Below are positions 17,363-26,017 of a stretch of DNA of 61,443 nucleotides, piece by piece. The notes under the pieces are model-generated. The model saw nothing but the letters and a program-made list of their open reading frames with translations. It was not told the DNA's origin and searched no databases. Position 1 is the stretch's first letter. Each line of letters starts with the position of its first letter. The stretch comes from Streptomyces colonosanans (GTDB lineage: Bacteria; Actinomycetota; Actinomycetes; Streptomycetales; Streptomycetaceae). Position numbers and translations under genes: made by a program. The stretch lies in assembly GCF_001866645.1 (NCBI RefSeq), contig NZ_MLYP01000067.1:1-61443 (forward strand), written 5' to 3'.

Positions 17363-20300
17363 TTGTCGTCGCCCTCCAGGTCGCCCTCGAGTTCCAGGTA
17401 GCCGGCACGCAGCCGCTCCAGCGTGTCCGCGTCGGGCTCGGCCCACAGGCCGCGCTCGGCGGCCTCCAGCAGTCGCTCGGTGATGCCGCGCAGCGCCCAC
17501 GGATTGGACTTCCGCATGAAGTCCCGGTTCTCGGCGTCGAAGACGTACTCCGCGCTGAGCTTCTCGTACATCCAGTCGTCCACGACCCCGGCCGTGGCGT
17601 CGTACCCGAAGAGGTAGTCGACGGTGGCCGCCATCTCGAAGGCGCCCTTGTAGCCGTGGCGTCGCATGGCCGCCATCCAGCGAGGATTGACCACCCGCGC
17701 GCGGAAGACCCGGTGGGTCTCCTCGCCGAGGGTGCGGGTCCTCACCTGGTCGGGTACGGCGGAGTCGCCGATGTACGCCTCAGGGTCGGACCCCGTCAGA
17801 TGGCGGACCATGGCGACCATGCCGCCGTGGTACTGGAAGTAGTCGTCCGCGTCGTGAATGTCGTGCTCTCTGGTGTCGACGTTCTTCGCGGCCACGGCGA
17901 TGCGCCGGAACGCCGTCTCCATGTCCCCGCGCGCCGCCCGCCCGTCCAGCCCGCGCCCGTAGGCGTAGCCGCCCCAGACCGCGTACACCTCGGCGAGATC
18001 CGCGTCCGACCGCCAGTTGCGCGCGTCGATCAGCGGCAGCAGCCCGGCACCGTACGCACCCGGCTTCGACCCGAAGACCCGGGCCGTCGCCCGCCGCCGG
18101 TCGCCATGCCGGGCGGTGTCCTCCTCCACATGCGCCCGTACGTAGTTGGACTCGGCGGGCTCGTCCAGCTCGGCCACCGCCCGTACCGCGTCGTCGATCA
18201 GGCCGACGACGTGCGGGAACGCGTCCCGGAAGAAGCCCGAGATGCGGACGGTGACATCGATACGGGGCCGGCCCAGCTCCCTTGGCCCGATCACCTCGAA
18301 GCCGGTCACCCGGCGTGAGGCGTCGTCCCAGACCGGGCGGCAGCCCAGCAGCGCCAGGATCTCGGCGATGTCGTCGCCCTGGGTGCGCATGGCGGACGTG
18401 CCCCAGACGGTGAGACCGACGGACCTCGGGTACGCCCCGGTGTCGCTCAGATACCTCTGGACGAGCGAGTCGGCGAGCGACTGACCGACCTCCCAACTCA
18501 GTTTCGACGGGATGGCCTTGGGGTCGACGGAGTAGAAGTTGCGTCCGGTCGGCAGGACGTTGACGAGACCGCGGGTGGGAGAGCCGGAGGGGCCCGCGGG
18601 GACGTAACCGCCGTCGAGCGCCTTGAGGATGTGGCTGATCTCGTCGGTGGTCCGGGCGAGCCGAGGCACGACCTCGGTGCACGCGAACTCCAACACGTCG
18701 ATGACATCGGGGAGTTCGAAGCCCAGGACCTCCCGGACGAGGGTCGGGACGGCCGTGGCGTCCCAGCCGCGCTCCTCCATGCCCTCCGCGAGCCGCCGGC
18801 ACACCTGCTCCAGCAGGTCGATCGCGTCCGACGCCGTACGAGCCGGACCCTCCACCAGATCCGTCAGCTCCACCGGCATTTTCACCGGCGCACCTGGCTC
18901 GGCCAGCAACTCCTTCTCCACCAGCCCGACATGAGCGGCCAGCGACGCCCTCAGGCCCGGCAGTGCGTTTGCCCGCCCACCCCACACCTGCGAGGCGCGC
19001 AGCACGGCGAGCACGAGGTTCACGCGTGGCTCGCCGACCGGGCCGTCGCCCAGGATGTGCAGACCGTCCCGGATCTGCACATCCTTGATCTCGCACAGGT
19101 AGCCGTCGATGTGCATGACGAACTCGTCGAACGCGTCGTCGTCCGGCTGCTCGTCCACGTGCAGGTCGTGGTGCAGTTCGGCGGCCTTGACGAGCGTCCA
19201 GATCTGGGCCCGTACGGCGGGAGCCTTCGCCGGGTCCAGGTCGGACACGAGCGCGTACTCGTCGAGGAGTTGCTCCAGCTTGGCCAGGTCGCCGTAGGTG
19301 TCGGCGCGTGCCATCGGCGGGACGAGGTGGTCGACGACGGTGGCGTGGCCGCGCCGCTTGGCCTGGGTTCCCTCGCCGGGGTCGTTGACGATGAACGGGT
19401 AGATCAGGGGGAGGTCACCGAGGACGGCGTCCGGCGCACAACCCCGGCCGAGCCCGAGCCCCTTGCCCGGCAGCCACTCCATCGTGCCGTGCTTGCCCAT
19501 GTGCACGACGGCATCGGCCCGGAACGTGTTCTCCAGCCACCGGTAGGCGGCCAGATAGTGGTGCGACGGCGGCATGTCGGGGTCGTGGTAGATCGCGATC
19601 GGGTTCTCGCCGAAGCCGCGCGGCGGCTGGATCATCACGACGACGTTCCCGAACTGCAGTGACGCCAGCACGATCTCGTCGCCGTCGACATACAGCGAGC
19701 CCGGCGGCTCGCCCCACGCCTCGACCATCGCATCCCGCAGCCGCGGGTCCAGCCGGTCGAACCACGCCCGGTAGTCGGCGAGCGGCACGCGCGCGGGTGC
19801 GGTGGCCAGCTGTTCCTCCGTCAGCCACTCGACGTCGTGCCCACCGGCCTCGATGAGGCGGTGGATCAACTCGTCGCCGTGCGAGGGGTACTCGGTCGGC
19901 GAGTACCCCGCGTCCCGCAGCGCGTCCAGCACCCGTACCGCCGAGGCCGGCGTGTCCAGGCCGACCGCGTTGCCGACGCGTGAGTGCTTCGTCGGGTAGG
20001 CGGTGAAGACGAGCGCGATCCGTTTCTCCGCGTTCGCCGTGTGCTTCAACCGGGCGTGCCGTACGGCGATTCCGGCGACCCGTGCCGCCCGCTCGGGGTC
20101 GGCGACGTACACCGGCACATCGTCGGGGCCCTGCTCCTTGAACGAGAACGGCACGGTGATCAGCCGCCCGTCGAACTCGGGGATCGCGACCTGCATCGCC
20201 GCGTCCATGGGGGAGAGAGCGGCGTCGGACTCCTCCCACGCGGCGCGCGACGAGGTGAGGCAAAGACCCTGGAGAACGGGGATGTCGAGTTCAGCCAGAG

Positions 20301-21012
20301 CTCCCACGTCCCAGGACTCCTCGGTTCCGCCCGCCGACGACTGCGCGGCGTGCGTGCCGCCGGCGGCGAGCACGGTGGCGACGAGGGCGTCGGCCCGGCC
20401 GAGGAGTTCGTACAGTCCGGGCTCGGCGCCGCGCAGCGAACCGCAGTACACCGGAAGGGCGTTGGCACCCTTCGCCTCGATCGCATCGCACAGCGTGTCC
20501 ACGAAGGCGGTGTTGCCGCCCAGTTCGTGGGCCCGGTAGAAGAGCACGCCCACGGTGGGACGGCCCTCGACCTGCGCACGCTCGCCGTGGACGCCGTACT
20601 CGGGCATCTTCCGCGGCGGGTCGAACCCTTCGCCGGTCAGCAGCACGGTGTCGGACAGGAACCGGGCCAGCTCCGCGAGGTTGGCCGGGCCGCCCTCGAC
20701 GAGGTAGCGCAGCGCCTCGGCCACCACACCCGCGGGCACGGACGACTCGGCCATCAGCTCGGCGTCGGGGACGGATTCGCCGCCGAGCAGCACGGTCGGG
20801 ATGCCGGACGCCCGGAGCCGGGCGAGCCCGTCCTCCCAGGCGCGCTTCCCGCCCAGCAGCCGTACGACGGCGATGTCCGCGCCCTCGACGAGATCCGCAA
20901 GCTCTTCACCGACATCCACCCGCATCGGGTTCCCGATCCGGTAGGGCGCGCCGGAGGCACGGGCCGCCAGCAGATCGGTGTCGGCGGTCGACAGCAACAA
21001 CACGGTGCTCAT
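17359..21012 (-). CDS. cobN: Cobaltochelatase subunit CobN
   Basis: A 1217-residue protein of the CobN/ChlH/BchH family, the large porphyrin-binding subunit that inserts cobalt into hydrogenobyrinate a,c-diamide. Blocks include GRPTVGVLFYRAHELGGNT (~residues 155-175), VVHMGKHGTMEWLPGKGLGL, and a C-terminal cobN/Mg-chelatase region ending in YDATAGVVDDWMYEKL. The ATG at 21010-21012 overlaps the cobQ stop (ATGA). It lies between cobQ and the ChlI/D-like gene and needs that ATPase partner. Length is normal for the family. Confidence 0.97.
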   Translation of the reverse strand: MSTVLLLSTADTDLLAARASGAPYRIGNPMRVDVGEELADLVEGADIAVVRLLGGKRAWEDGLARLRASGIPTVLLGGESVPDAELMAESSVPAGVVAEALRYLVEGGPANLAELARFLSDTVLLTGEGFDPPRKMPEYGVHGERAQVEGRPTVGVLFYRAHELGGNTAFVDTLCDAIEAKGANALPVYCGSLRGAEPGLYELLGRADALVATVLAAGGTHAAQSSAGGTEESWDVGALAELDIPVLQGLCLTSSRAAWEESDAALSPMDAAMQVAIPEFDGRLITVPFSFKEQGPDDVPVYVADPERAARVAGIAVRHARLKHTANAEKRIALVFTAYPTKHSRVGNAVGLDTPASAVRVLDALRDAGYSPTEYPSHGDELIHRLIEAGGHDVEWLTEEQLATAPARVPLADYRAWFDRLDPRLRDAMVEAWGEPPGSLYVDGDEIVLASLQFGNVVVMIQPPRGFGENPIAIYHDPDMPPSHHYLAAYRWLENTFRADAVVHMGKHGTMEWLPGKGLGLGRGCAPDAVLGDLPLIYPFIVNDPGEGTQAKRRGHATVVDHLVPPMARADTYGDLAKLEQLLDEYALVSDLDPAKAPAVRAQIWTLVKAAELHHDLHVDEQPDDDAFDEFVMHIDGYLCEIKDVQIRDGLHILGDGPVGEPRVNLVLAVLRASQVWGGRANALPGLRASLAAHVGLVEKELLAEPGAPVKMPVELTDLVEGPARTASDAIDLLEQVCRRLAEGMEERGWDATAVPTLVREVLGFELPDVIDVLEFACTEVVPRLARTTDEISHILKALDGGYVPAGPSGSPTRGLVNVLPTGRNFYSVDPKAIPSKLSWEVGQSLADSLVQRYLSDTGAYPRSVGLTVWGTSAMRTQGDDIAEILALLGCRPVWDDASRRVTGFEVIGPRELGRPRIDVTVRISGFFRDAFPHVVGLIDDAVRAVAELDEPAESNYVRAHVEEDTARHGDRRRATARVFGSKPGAYGAGLLPLIDARNWRSDADLAEVYAVWGGYAYGRGLDGRAARGDMETAFRRIAVAAKNVDTREHDIHDADDYFQYHGGMVAMVRHLTGSDPEAYIGDSAVPDQVRTRTLGEETHRVFRARVVNPRWMAAMRRHGYKGAFEMAATVDYLFGYDATAGVVDDWMYEKLSAEYVFDAENRDFMRKSNPWALRGITERLLEAAERGLWAEPDADTLERLRAGYLELEGDLEGDDK

Positions 21013-22580
21013 GCGGGTACTCCCGGAGGAAGGAAAGGCAGTCCACGGGGCGCGCCCGACTCGATGAGCCGCCACAGCGCGTCCGTGTCCGCGTGCTGTT
21101 CGATCAGGTCGCCGAGCCGGTCGAGCTGTTCCTCGCGCAGCGCGGCGAACGACGTGCCGGCGGCCGGTACGAAGCGACGGCCCGCGGCGGCCGCCACCTC
21201 GCGCAGGAACGCCCGGCGGAAACCGTCCGACTCCAGCGAGCCGTGCCAGTGCGTGCCCCAGACCGAGCCGACCCGGCAGCCGTCCAAGAAGGGTTCACCG
21301 CCTACGACGTCGGCGACCCCGTGGTGGATCTCGTATCCCTCGACGGGTTCGCCGAGCGCCTCGCCGACGGGCCGGGCGAGGGTCTTCTCGTGCGCGAACC
21401 GCACCCGCACGGGCAGGATCCCGAGCCCGTCCACGACCCCGTGGCGGCTCTCGACCTCGTCCTCGATGCGCTCGCCGAGGATCTGGAAGCCACCGCAGAT
21501 GCCGAGGACCGGCCGGCCGTCGACGGCCCTGCGGACGACGGCCTTCGCGAGCCCGCGCTCGCGCAGCCACTCCAGGGCCCTGACGGTCCCCCGGGTCCCC
21601 GGAATGATCACGAGGTCGGCGTCGGCCAGTTCCTCGGGCCGGTCCACGAACCGCACGACGACGCCCGGTTCGGCGGCAAGGGCGTCCACATCGGTGAAGT
21701 TGGACATGAGGGGGATCGCGCAGACGGCGACGCGCAGCACGTCCTCGCCGGCGGGCGCGGTCACCTCCGACTCCCGGACGGCCTCCTGCAGGGACGCTCT
21801 CGACTCCTCCCCCACTCTCGACTTCGCTCGAGCGGGGGTACCCCCACGAGCAGGGGGGACCCCCATCCCGTCCTCCTCGTCGATCCCGAGCCCGTGCCGG
21901 AAGGGAAGCACGCCGTAGGTACGCCGCCCGGTGAGGCCGTGCAGCATGTCGAGGCCGGGCTCCAGCAGGGTGACGTCCCCGCGGAACTTGTTGACCAGGA
22001 ACCCGGCGACCAGTTCCTGGTCCTCGCGCGACAGCAGGGCGACGGTGCCGAAGAAGGAGGCGAAGACACCGCCGCGGTCGATGTCGCCGACGACGAGGAC
22101 GGGAAGCCGGGCGTTGCGGGCGATCCCCATGTTCACGATGTCGGTCCGCCGCAGATTGATCTCGGCGGGACTGCCGGCCCCCTCGCAGATCACCGCGTCA
22201 TACGAGCTGCGCAACGAGGCGAGGCACTCCAGCACGGTGCCCAGGAGTGCCTCCTGCCGCCCGCCGTGGTAGCCGCGCGCGCTCAACTCGCCCACCGGCT
22301 TGCCCATGAGCACGACCTGACTGCTGCGGTCGCTGCCGGGCTTGAGCAGCACGGGGTTCATGAGCGCGGTCGGCTCGATACGGCACGCCTGAGCCTGCAT
22401 GGCCTGCGCCCGCCCGATCTCCGCGCCCTCGCGCGTGACGAAGGAGTTGAGGGACATGTTCTGCGCCTTGAACGGCGCGACCTTGACCCCCTGCCGCACC
22501 AGCCAGCGGCAGATCCCGGCGGTGACGACGCTCTTGCCCGCGTCGGAGGTGGTACCGGCGACCAGCAGCCCGCCGCTCAT
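21009..22580 (-). CDS. cobQ: Cobyric acid synthase, with an in-frame repeat insertion
   Basis: A 523-residue CobQ/CbiP that amidates four carboxylates of adenosylcobyrinate a,c-diamide. The N-terminal ATPase part has GTTSDAGKSVVTAGICRWL and AQNMSLNS; the amidotransferase part has the nucleophile in LGICGGFQILG and a C-terminal GTHWHGS. Between the halves, at about residues 236-260 (GVPPARGGTPARAKSRVGEES), the sequence is encoded by the same GC-rich palindromic repeat seen at 39-140. The insertion keeps the frame and sits in the interdomain linker, so the enzyme is probably functional. The ATG overlaps the cbiB gene end (ATGA). Confidence 0.95.
   Translation of the reverse strand: MSGGLLVAGTTSDAGKSVVTAGICRWLVRQGVKVAPFKAQNMSLNSFVTREGAEIGRAQAMQAQACRIEPTALMNPVLLKPGSDRSSQVVLMGKPVGELSARGYHGGRQEALLGTVLECLASLRSSYDAVICEGAGSPAEINLRRTDIVNMGIARNARLPVLVVGDIDRGGVFASFFGTVALLSREDQELVAGFLVNKFRGDVTLLEPGLDMLHGLTGRRTYGVLPFRHGLGIDEEDGMGVPPARGGTPARAKSRVGEESRASLQEAVRESEVTAPAGEDVLRVAVCAIPLMSNFTDVDALAAEPGVVVRFVDRPEELADADLVIIPGTRGTVRALEWLRERGLAKAVVRRAVDGRPVLGICGGFQILGERIEDEVESRHGVVDGLGILPVRVRFAHEKTLARPVGEALGEPVEGYEIHHGVADVVGGEPFLDGCRVGSVWGTHWHGSLESDGFRRAFLREVAAAAGRRFVPAAGTSFAALREEQLDRLGDLIEQHADTDALWRLIESGAPRGLPFLPPGVPA
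21806..21873. repeat. GC-rich palindromic repeat inside cobQ
   Basis: The DNA contains CTCCCCCACTCTCGACTTCG, then CTCGAGCGGGGGTACCCCC, then ACGAGCAGGGGGGACCCCCA, closely matching the copies at 39-140. It appears as one full unit plus the right arm of a second. It is in frame within cobQ and adds about 23 codons. Confidence 0.8.
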
Positions 22581-23533
22581 GAGGACCGTCCCTTGGTGAG
22601 AACCCTTCGGGCGAGGAACCGCCCGGCGACCGTGACCCCGAGCGCGAGCCCGCTCACCCGCCGGGACAGACGTACGGCGCGTTCGACGTCGTGCACGCCG
22701 ACGGCCCGGCCCCGGCCGTTCAGTACCGGCCGATGTTCCACCCGCCCCCCGTACGAGAGCGTTCCGCCCAGCCGCACCCCGAGGGCCCCCGCGAAGGAGG
22801 CCTCCACGGGCCCGGCGTTGGGGCTCGGATGCGCCGCGGCATCGGCACGCCAGGCGCGTACGGCCCCGCGCGGATCCGGGCCTGCCGCCGCCGCCAGGAC
22901 GGCGGTCAGGCGCGCCCCCGGCCACCCGGCGACGTCGTCGAGCCGAGCCGAGGCCCACCCGAAGCGCCGGTACCGGGGCGACCTGTGCCCGACCATGGCG
23001 TCGAGGGTGTTCACGGCCCGGAAGCCGAGCAGCCCGGGGACGCCGGCGACCGCCCCCCACACCAAGGCGCCCACCACGGCGTCGGAGGTGTTCTCGGCGA
23101 CGGACTCGACAGCCGCCCGCGCGATCCCGTCGGCGTCGAGCGCCTGCGGATCCCGCCCGCACAGATGCGGCAGCCGCGCGCGGGCGGCCTCGAGGTCCCC
23201 CGCCTCGAGGGCGCGCCCGATGGCCCGGGCCTCCCGTGCGAGCGACGTACCCCCGACGACGGCCCAGGTGGCGGCGGCGGTCAGGGCGAGGGACGCGGCG
23301 GGGGAGGGACGTACGCAGCGAGCGGCGACGGCCCCCAGGGCAACGGCGCCACCGGCGCACACAGCGGTGTGCAGCGCGCCCCACCCCCGGTGGTCGCGCC
23401 ACAACGCCCGCTCCACGGCGCTCGTGGCCAGCCCGAACATGGCGACCGGATGCCCGCGGCGTGGATCGCCGAGCAGGAGGTCACCGAGAAGGCCGGCGGC
23501 GGCGCCGTACGCGAAGACGCGATCGGCACCCAT
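22577..23533 (-). CDS. cobD: Adenosylcobinamide-phosphate synthase (CbiB/CobD)
   Basis: A 318-residue integral membrane protein that joins the aminopropanol (phosphate) arm to cobyric acid. It has several hydrophobic segments, the N-terminal LLGDLLLGDPRRGHPVAMFG, ESVAENTSDAVVGALVWGAV in the middle, and PSPNAGPVEASFAGALGVRL, all typical of CbiB/CobD. It is the first gene after the riboswitch, so it is the gene whose ribosome site would be controlled directly. Its stop overlaps the cobQ start. Confidence 0.94.
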   Translation of the reverse strand: MGADRVFAYGAAAGLLGDLLLGDPRRGHPVAMFGLATSAVERALWRDHRGWGALHTAVCAGGAVALGAVAARCVRPSPAASLALTAAATWAVVGGTSLAREARAIGRALEAGDLEAARARLPHLCGRDPQALDADGIARAAVESVAENTSDAVVGALVWGAVAGVPGLLGFRAVNTLDAMVGHRSPRYRRFGWASARLDDVAGWPGARLTAVLAAAAGPDPRGAVRAWRADAAAHPSPNAGPVEASFAGALGVRLGGTLSYGGRVEHRPVLNGRGRAVGVHDVERAVRLSRRVSGLALGVTVAGRFLARRVLTKGRSS

Positions 23534-23637
23534 CGGGTCAGCCGGCCGAGGGGTCCGGCAGGAGTCGGGTACTCAACCTTGAACGGCAGCCGCGCATGGC
23601 GATGTGTCCTCACTCAGGGTGTCCACGCCCTGGTTCG

Positions 23638-23760
23638 ACGAGACCGGCGGTGAGAGTTCCTGGCTCCCGGGATGTTCTTCCCCGGTGACAGTGGCGGGAC
23701 CGCGCCGGATTCGCACCGGCTTCCTCTCCTACCGCCGTAATGGCTCCGGCAGTCCACCAC
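23638..23760 (-). ncRNA. Cobalamin (B12) riboswitch
   Basis: Read on the minus strand, this region has the conserved core: GGAAGCCGGTGCGAATCCGG, then GCGGTCCCGCCACTGT (the B12 box), then CCGGGAGCCAGGAACTC and a closing CACCGCCGG. The 5' pairing strand GGTGG lies near 23755-23759. It is about 105 bases upstream of the first gene, enough for an expression platform that could hide the cobD ribosome site or form a terminator. By family knowledge, adenosylcobalamin binding would lower expression of the downstream operon. Edges are approximate. Confidence 0.93.
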
Positions 23761-23765
23761 GTGCC

Positions 23766-24078
23766 CCGAACAGCCGTCAACTGGCTCTTGAGCTGCGACG
23801 GTGCGGTGTGCTGAGCCCCACACCGCGGAAAACCCGGTCAGTACCCCGAATCGACGGTTTCTGTGCTCTTTCCCGGAGCAGAAGCTGGGAAGACTTGAGG
23901 GAACGGCAGTACGAACGGGGCGGGCGCCGACGAGCGGTTTGGGGCGATGCGTGGCGGGGAGACGAACCCGATGCGGCCGGTCCCTGTTGCCTGTGGCAGC
24001 GGTGGGACACGGCTCTCGGGAGCGTCGCGGGCAGGACGCCGTGTCGGTGCGCTGACTCTTGGGCAGAAGGAGGTCGGT
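23766..24078. other. Intergenic region between the riboswitch and the DUF397 gene
   Basis: About 310 bases between divergent units. It should hold the promoter of the cobalamin operon on the minus strand and that of the small plus-strand genes. Short open frames exist, but none has both a ribosome site and protein-like composition. I see no confident promoter hexamers. Confidence 0.4.
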
Positions 24079-24288
24079 GTGATCGGCAGGGAGCCGTCGG
24101 AACGGGTGTGGGTCAAGAGCAGCTACTCGCCGAACGACAACGATGCCTGCGTCGAAGTCGTCGACGAGGGGGCGCGTGTGCGGGTGCGTGACTCGAAACG
24201 GCGCGAAGGCCCAGTGCTCGTCTTTCGCCGTACCGCGTGGTGTGGTTTGCTGGCTGCACTTGAGAACCCGGCTGCGGACCGTTTCTGA
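24079..24288 (+). CDS. DUF397 domain-containing small protein
   Basis: A 69-residue DUF397 protein with WVKSSYSPNDNDACVEV near the N terminus and VRDSKRREGPVLVF in the middle, the two signatures of this Streptomyces family. The GTG at 24079 follows an AGAAGGAGGT ribosome site. DUF397 proteins normally directly follow an XRE/DUF5753 regulator and are thought to antagonise it (whiJ-type pairs). Here it has no regulator upstream on its strand; the nearest one, at 25105-25962, faces the other way, so this copy is an orphan. Confidence 0.88.
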   Translation: MIGREPSERVWVKSSYSPNDNDACVEVVDEGARVRVRDSKRREGPVLVFRRTAWCGLLAALENPAADRF

Positions 24289-24318
24289 AGATCCGTCCAG
24301 AGGACGGGAGGGACCCAT

Positions 24319-24627
24319 ATGGGGGACAGGGCCAGAGAAGTCCCGGCACGTGCGGGAGGTCCACACACGGCGCGTGTTTCGCTGTCGGCGGCGGCTCCGC
24401 TCGCACTTTTCTCCCTGACGACGGGAGTGCTCGCGGTCGGTATGGGCGCGCTCGCGGCGCTGCTCGTTCCCGGATCCTCGGCGCGGGCTCTGGTCTGGCT
24501 GGTGGTGACGCTGGTGGCCGCCGCCTGCGCAGGCCTGTGGTGGGGCCTCACCCCGGTCACGGAACGCCTCCGCGTTCTGGACCGGGCTGCGGCGGCGGCT
24601 CGTCCACGGGACCCGCACAGCCACTGA
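24319..24627 (+). CDS. Small two-helix membrane protein
   Basis: A 102-residue protein with a hydrophilic N terminus and two hydrophobic segments (~29-51 and ~58-76), ending in a basic/His tail. The ATG follows GGGAGGG, and the gene is 30 bases after the DUF397 stop, so they are likely co-transcribed. No family recognised. Its last 71 bases overlap, tail to tail, the opposite-strand membrane protein gene. Confidence 0.6.
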   Translation: MGDRAREVPARAGGPHTARVSLSAAAPLALFSLTTGVLAVGMGALAALLVPGSSARALVWLVVTLVAAACAGLWWGLTPVTERLRVLDRAAAAARPRDPHSH

Positions 24628-25069
24628 CCTCGGGGGTGCGCGGTGCTCCCGAGCGGCCGCGCACCGCTCTGCCGAGACCGGCCGCGAGGGCGGTGACGAC
24701 GGCCGCGCCGAGCGCTCCCAGCACCGTGGTGGTCAGGGGGGTCAGGGCGCCCACCTGGAGGCTGGGCGCCACCCGGGCGGACACGGCGATGCTGAACAGC
24801 AGGACGCTGCCGCATGCCGTGCCCAGCAGCAGGCGGACCGACAGCAGCCGGATCTCGCCGCTGACCCGGGCGTTCTCGACGTCGATGAGGGCCTCGGCCC
24901 ACTCCCGCCGCTGCATCGCGCAGGCCTTGAGCGTGACGTCGTCGAGGCAGGCGGGGCCGTCGTCGTCGGCCGCGCCGGCCTGTGGGGGGACGGCGGGAGG
25001 GTCCCCCGCCGTGACGGAGCGCACTGCGTGCAGCCGCCTGCACCACTCAAGGAACCCGAAGACCGCCAT
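24557..25069 (-). CDS. Membrane protein with two transmembrane segments
   Basis: A 170-residue protein: a soluble N-terminal ~90 residues, including a DDGPACLDD acidic stretch and a helical segment, then hydrophobic segments at ~95-115 and ~125-147, then a Pro/Gly-rich tail. The ATG has a GGGGAGGG site. It is 35 bases downstream of the XRE regulator gene in the same direction and may form a unit with it. No family recognised. Confidence 0.65.
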   Translation of the reverse strand: MAVFGFLEWCRRLHAVRSVTAGDPPAVPPQAGAADDDGPACLDDVTLKACAMQRREWAEALIDVENARVSGEIRLLSVRLLLGTACGSVLLFSIAVSARVAPSLQVGALTPLTTTVLGALGAAVVTALAAGLGRAVRGRSGAPRTPEVSGCAGPVDEPPPQPGPERGGVP

Positions 25070-25104
25070 GGGCCCTCCCCGTTGTTCGCCCGGTGCCTCC
25101 CGGG

Positions 25105-25962
25105 TCAGGTGTTGTCCAGACTCTCCTTGACCGCGTCGATCAGCTCGATGAGCCGGTCGCCGTCGTATGCCTTGGTGCTGATGTCCTCGAAGCACTCCTG
25201 GTAGCGCGCCGTCAGAGCGAGGTCGTCACGGTTCGACACGCTGCCGGTGGGACCTTCGAGGTAGAGCAGGTCGTCGTCGTCCTTGAAGCCGAGCAGGACG
25301 AACGAATTGGCCACGCTGTAGTGGGCGCCCGCCGTGAACGGCAGCAGCCGCATGGTGACTCTGGGGTGCCGGGACAGCGTCTTGAGGCGCTCCAGTTGAT
25401 GGCGCATCACACCGGGGCCGCCCATGACCCGGCGGATCGCCGCCTCGTCGAGCACCAGGTGCACCTCCGGCCCCTGCTCGCCGTCGTAGACCCGTTCCTG
25501 CCGGGTGGTGCGCAGCTCCGCCGACCTGCGGGTCTGCTGAGGAGCCGAGTGCGGCGCCAGCAGGGCCATCGTGTAGTCCTCCGTCTGGAACAGCGCGGGG
25601 ACCAGGGTCGGGTGGTAGGTGCGGATCGAGGTCGCGGCGCTCTCGTAGCCGAGGTACTGAGCGAACTGCGGACGCACCATGTCGCTGTACGGCGCCCACC
25701 AGGACAGCCCCTTGGAGCCGCGGGCGGCCTCCTCCAGCTCGGCCACCATGCCGGGTTCCGTGACGCGGTACAGCTGGAGCAGTGCGCGCAGGTCCGTGAC
25801 GCTGAGGCTGACCGTCCCGGCCTCCAGTCGGATGAGTTTGGACAGGGACCATTCCAGCGCGTCGGCGGCCTCCCGTTGTGTGAGACCGGCTTCCTCGCGC
25901 GCCTTGCGCAACTCGATGCGGAGCCTGCGTCGGTTGAGGCTCGGATCGATGTCCCTGGCCAT
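25105..25962 (-). CDS. XRE-family helix-turn-helix regulator with DUF5753
   Basis: A 285-residue Streptomyces-type regulator. The N-terminal HTH is at ~residues 13-65 (KAREEAGLTQREAADALEWS, then LSKLIRLEAG) and the DUF5753 sensor/partner domain occupies ~100-280 (YHPTLVPALFQTEDYTMALL, VHLVLDEAAIRRVMGG, MRLLPFTAGAH). The ATG at 25960-25962 has GGGAG upstream; a GTG five codons earlier is possible. Such proteins usually pair with a DUF397 gene directly downstream; here a membrane protein gene takes that place. Confidence 0.9.
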   Translation of the reverse strand: MARDIDPSLNRRRLRIELRKAREEAGLTQREAADALEWSLSKLIRLEAGTVSLSVTDLRALLQLYRVTEPGMVAELEEAARGSKGLSWWAPYSDMVRPQFAQYLGYESAATSIRTYHPTLVPALFQTEDYTMALLAPHSAPQQTRRSAELRTTRQERVYDGEQGPEVHLVLDEAAIRRVMGGPGVMRHQLERLKTLSRHPRVTMRLLPFTAGAHYSVANSFVLLGFKDDDDLLYLEGPTGSVSNRDDLALTARYQECFEDISTKAYDGDRLIELIDAVKESLDNT

Positions 25963-26017
25963 GTCGCTCCCTGCCACTCGTCGTCGTCGGACTGGTCGGG
26001 CGGCCGACGTCGACTAG

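Noticed and set aside
23801..24055. Plus-strand ORF of 84 codons ahead of the DUF397 gene
   Set aside because: No ribosome site, mixed Arg/Cys/Gly composition, and it ends just before the true DUF397 start.
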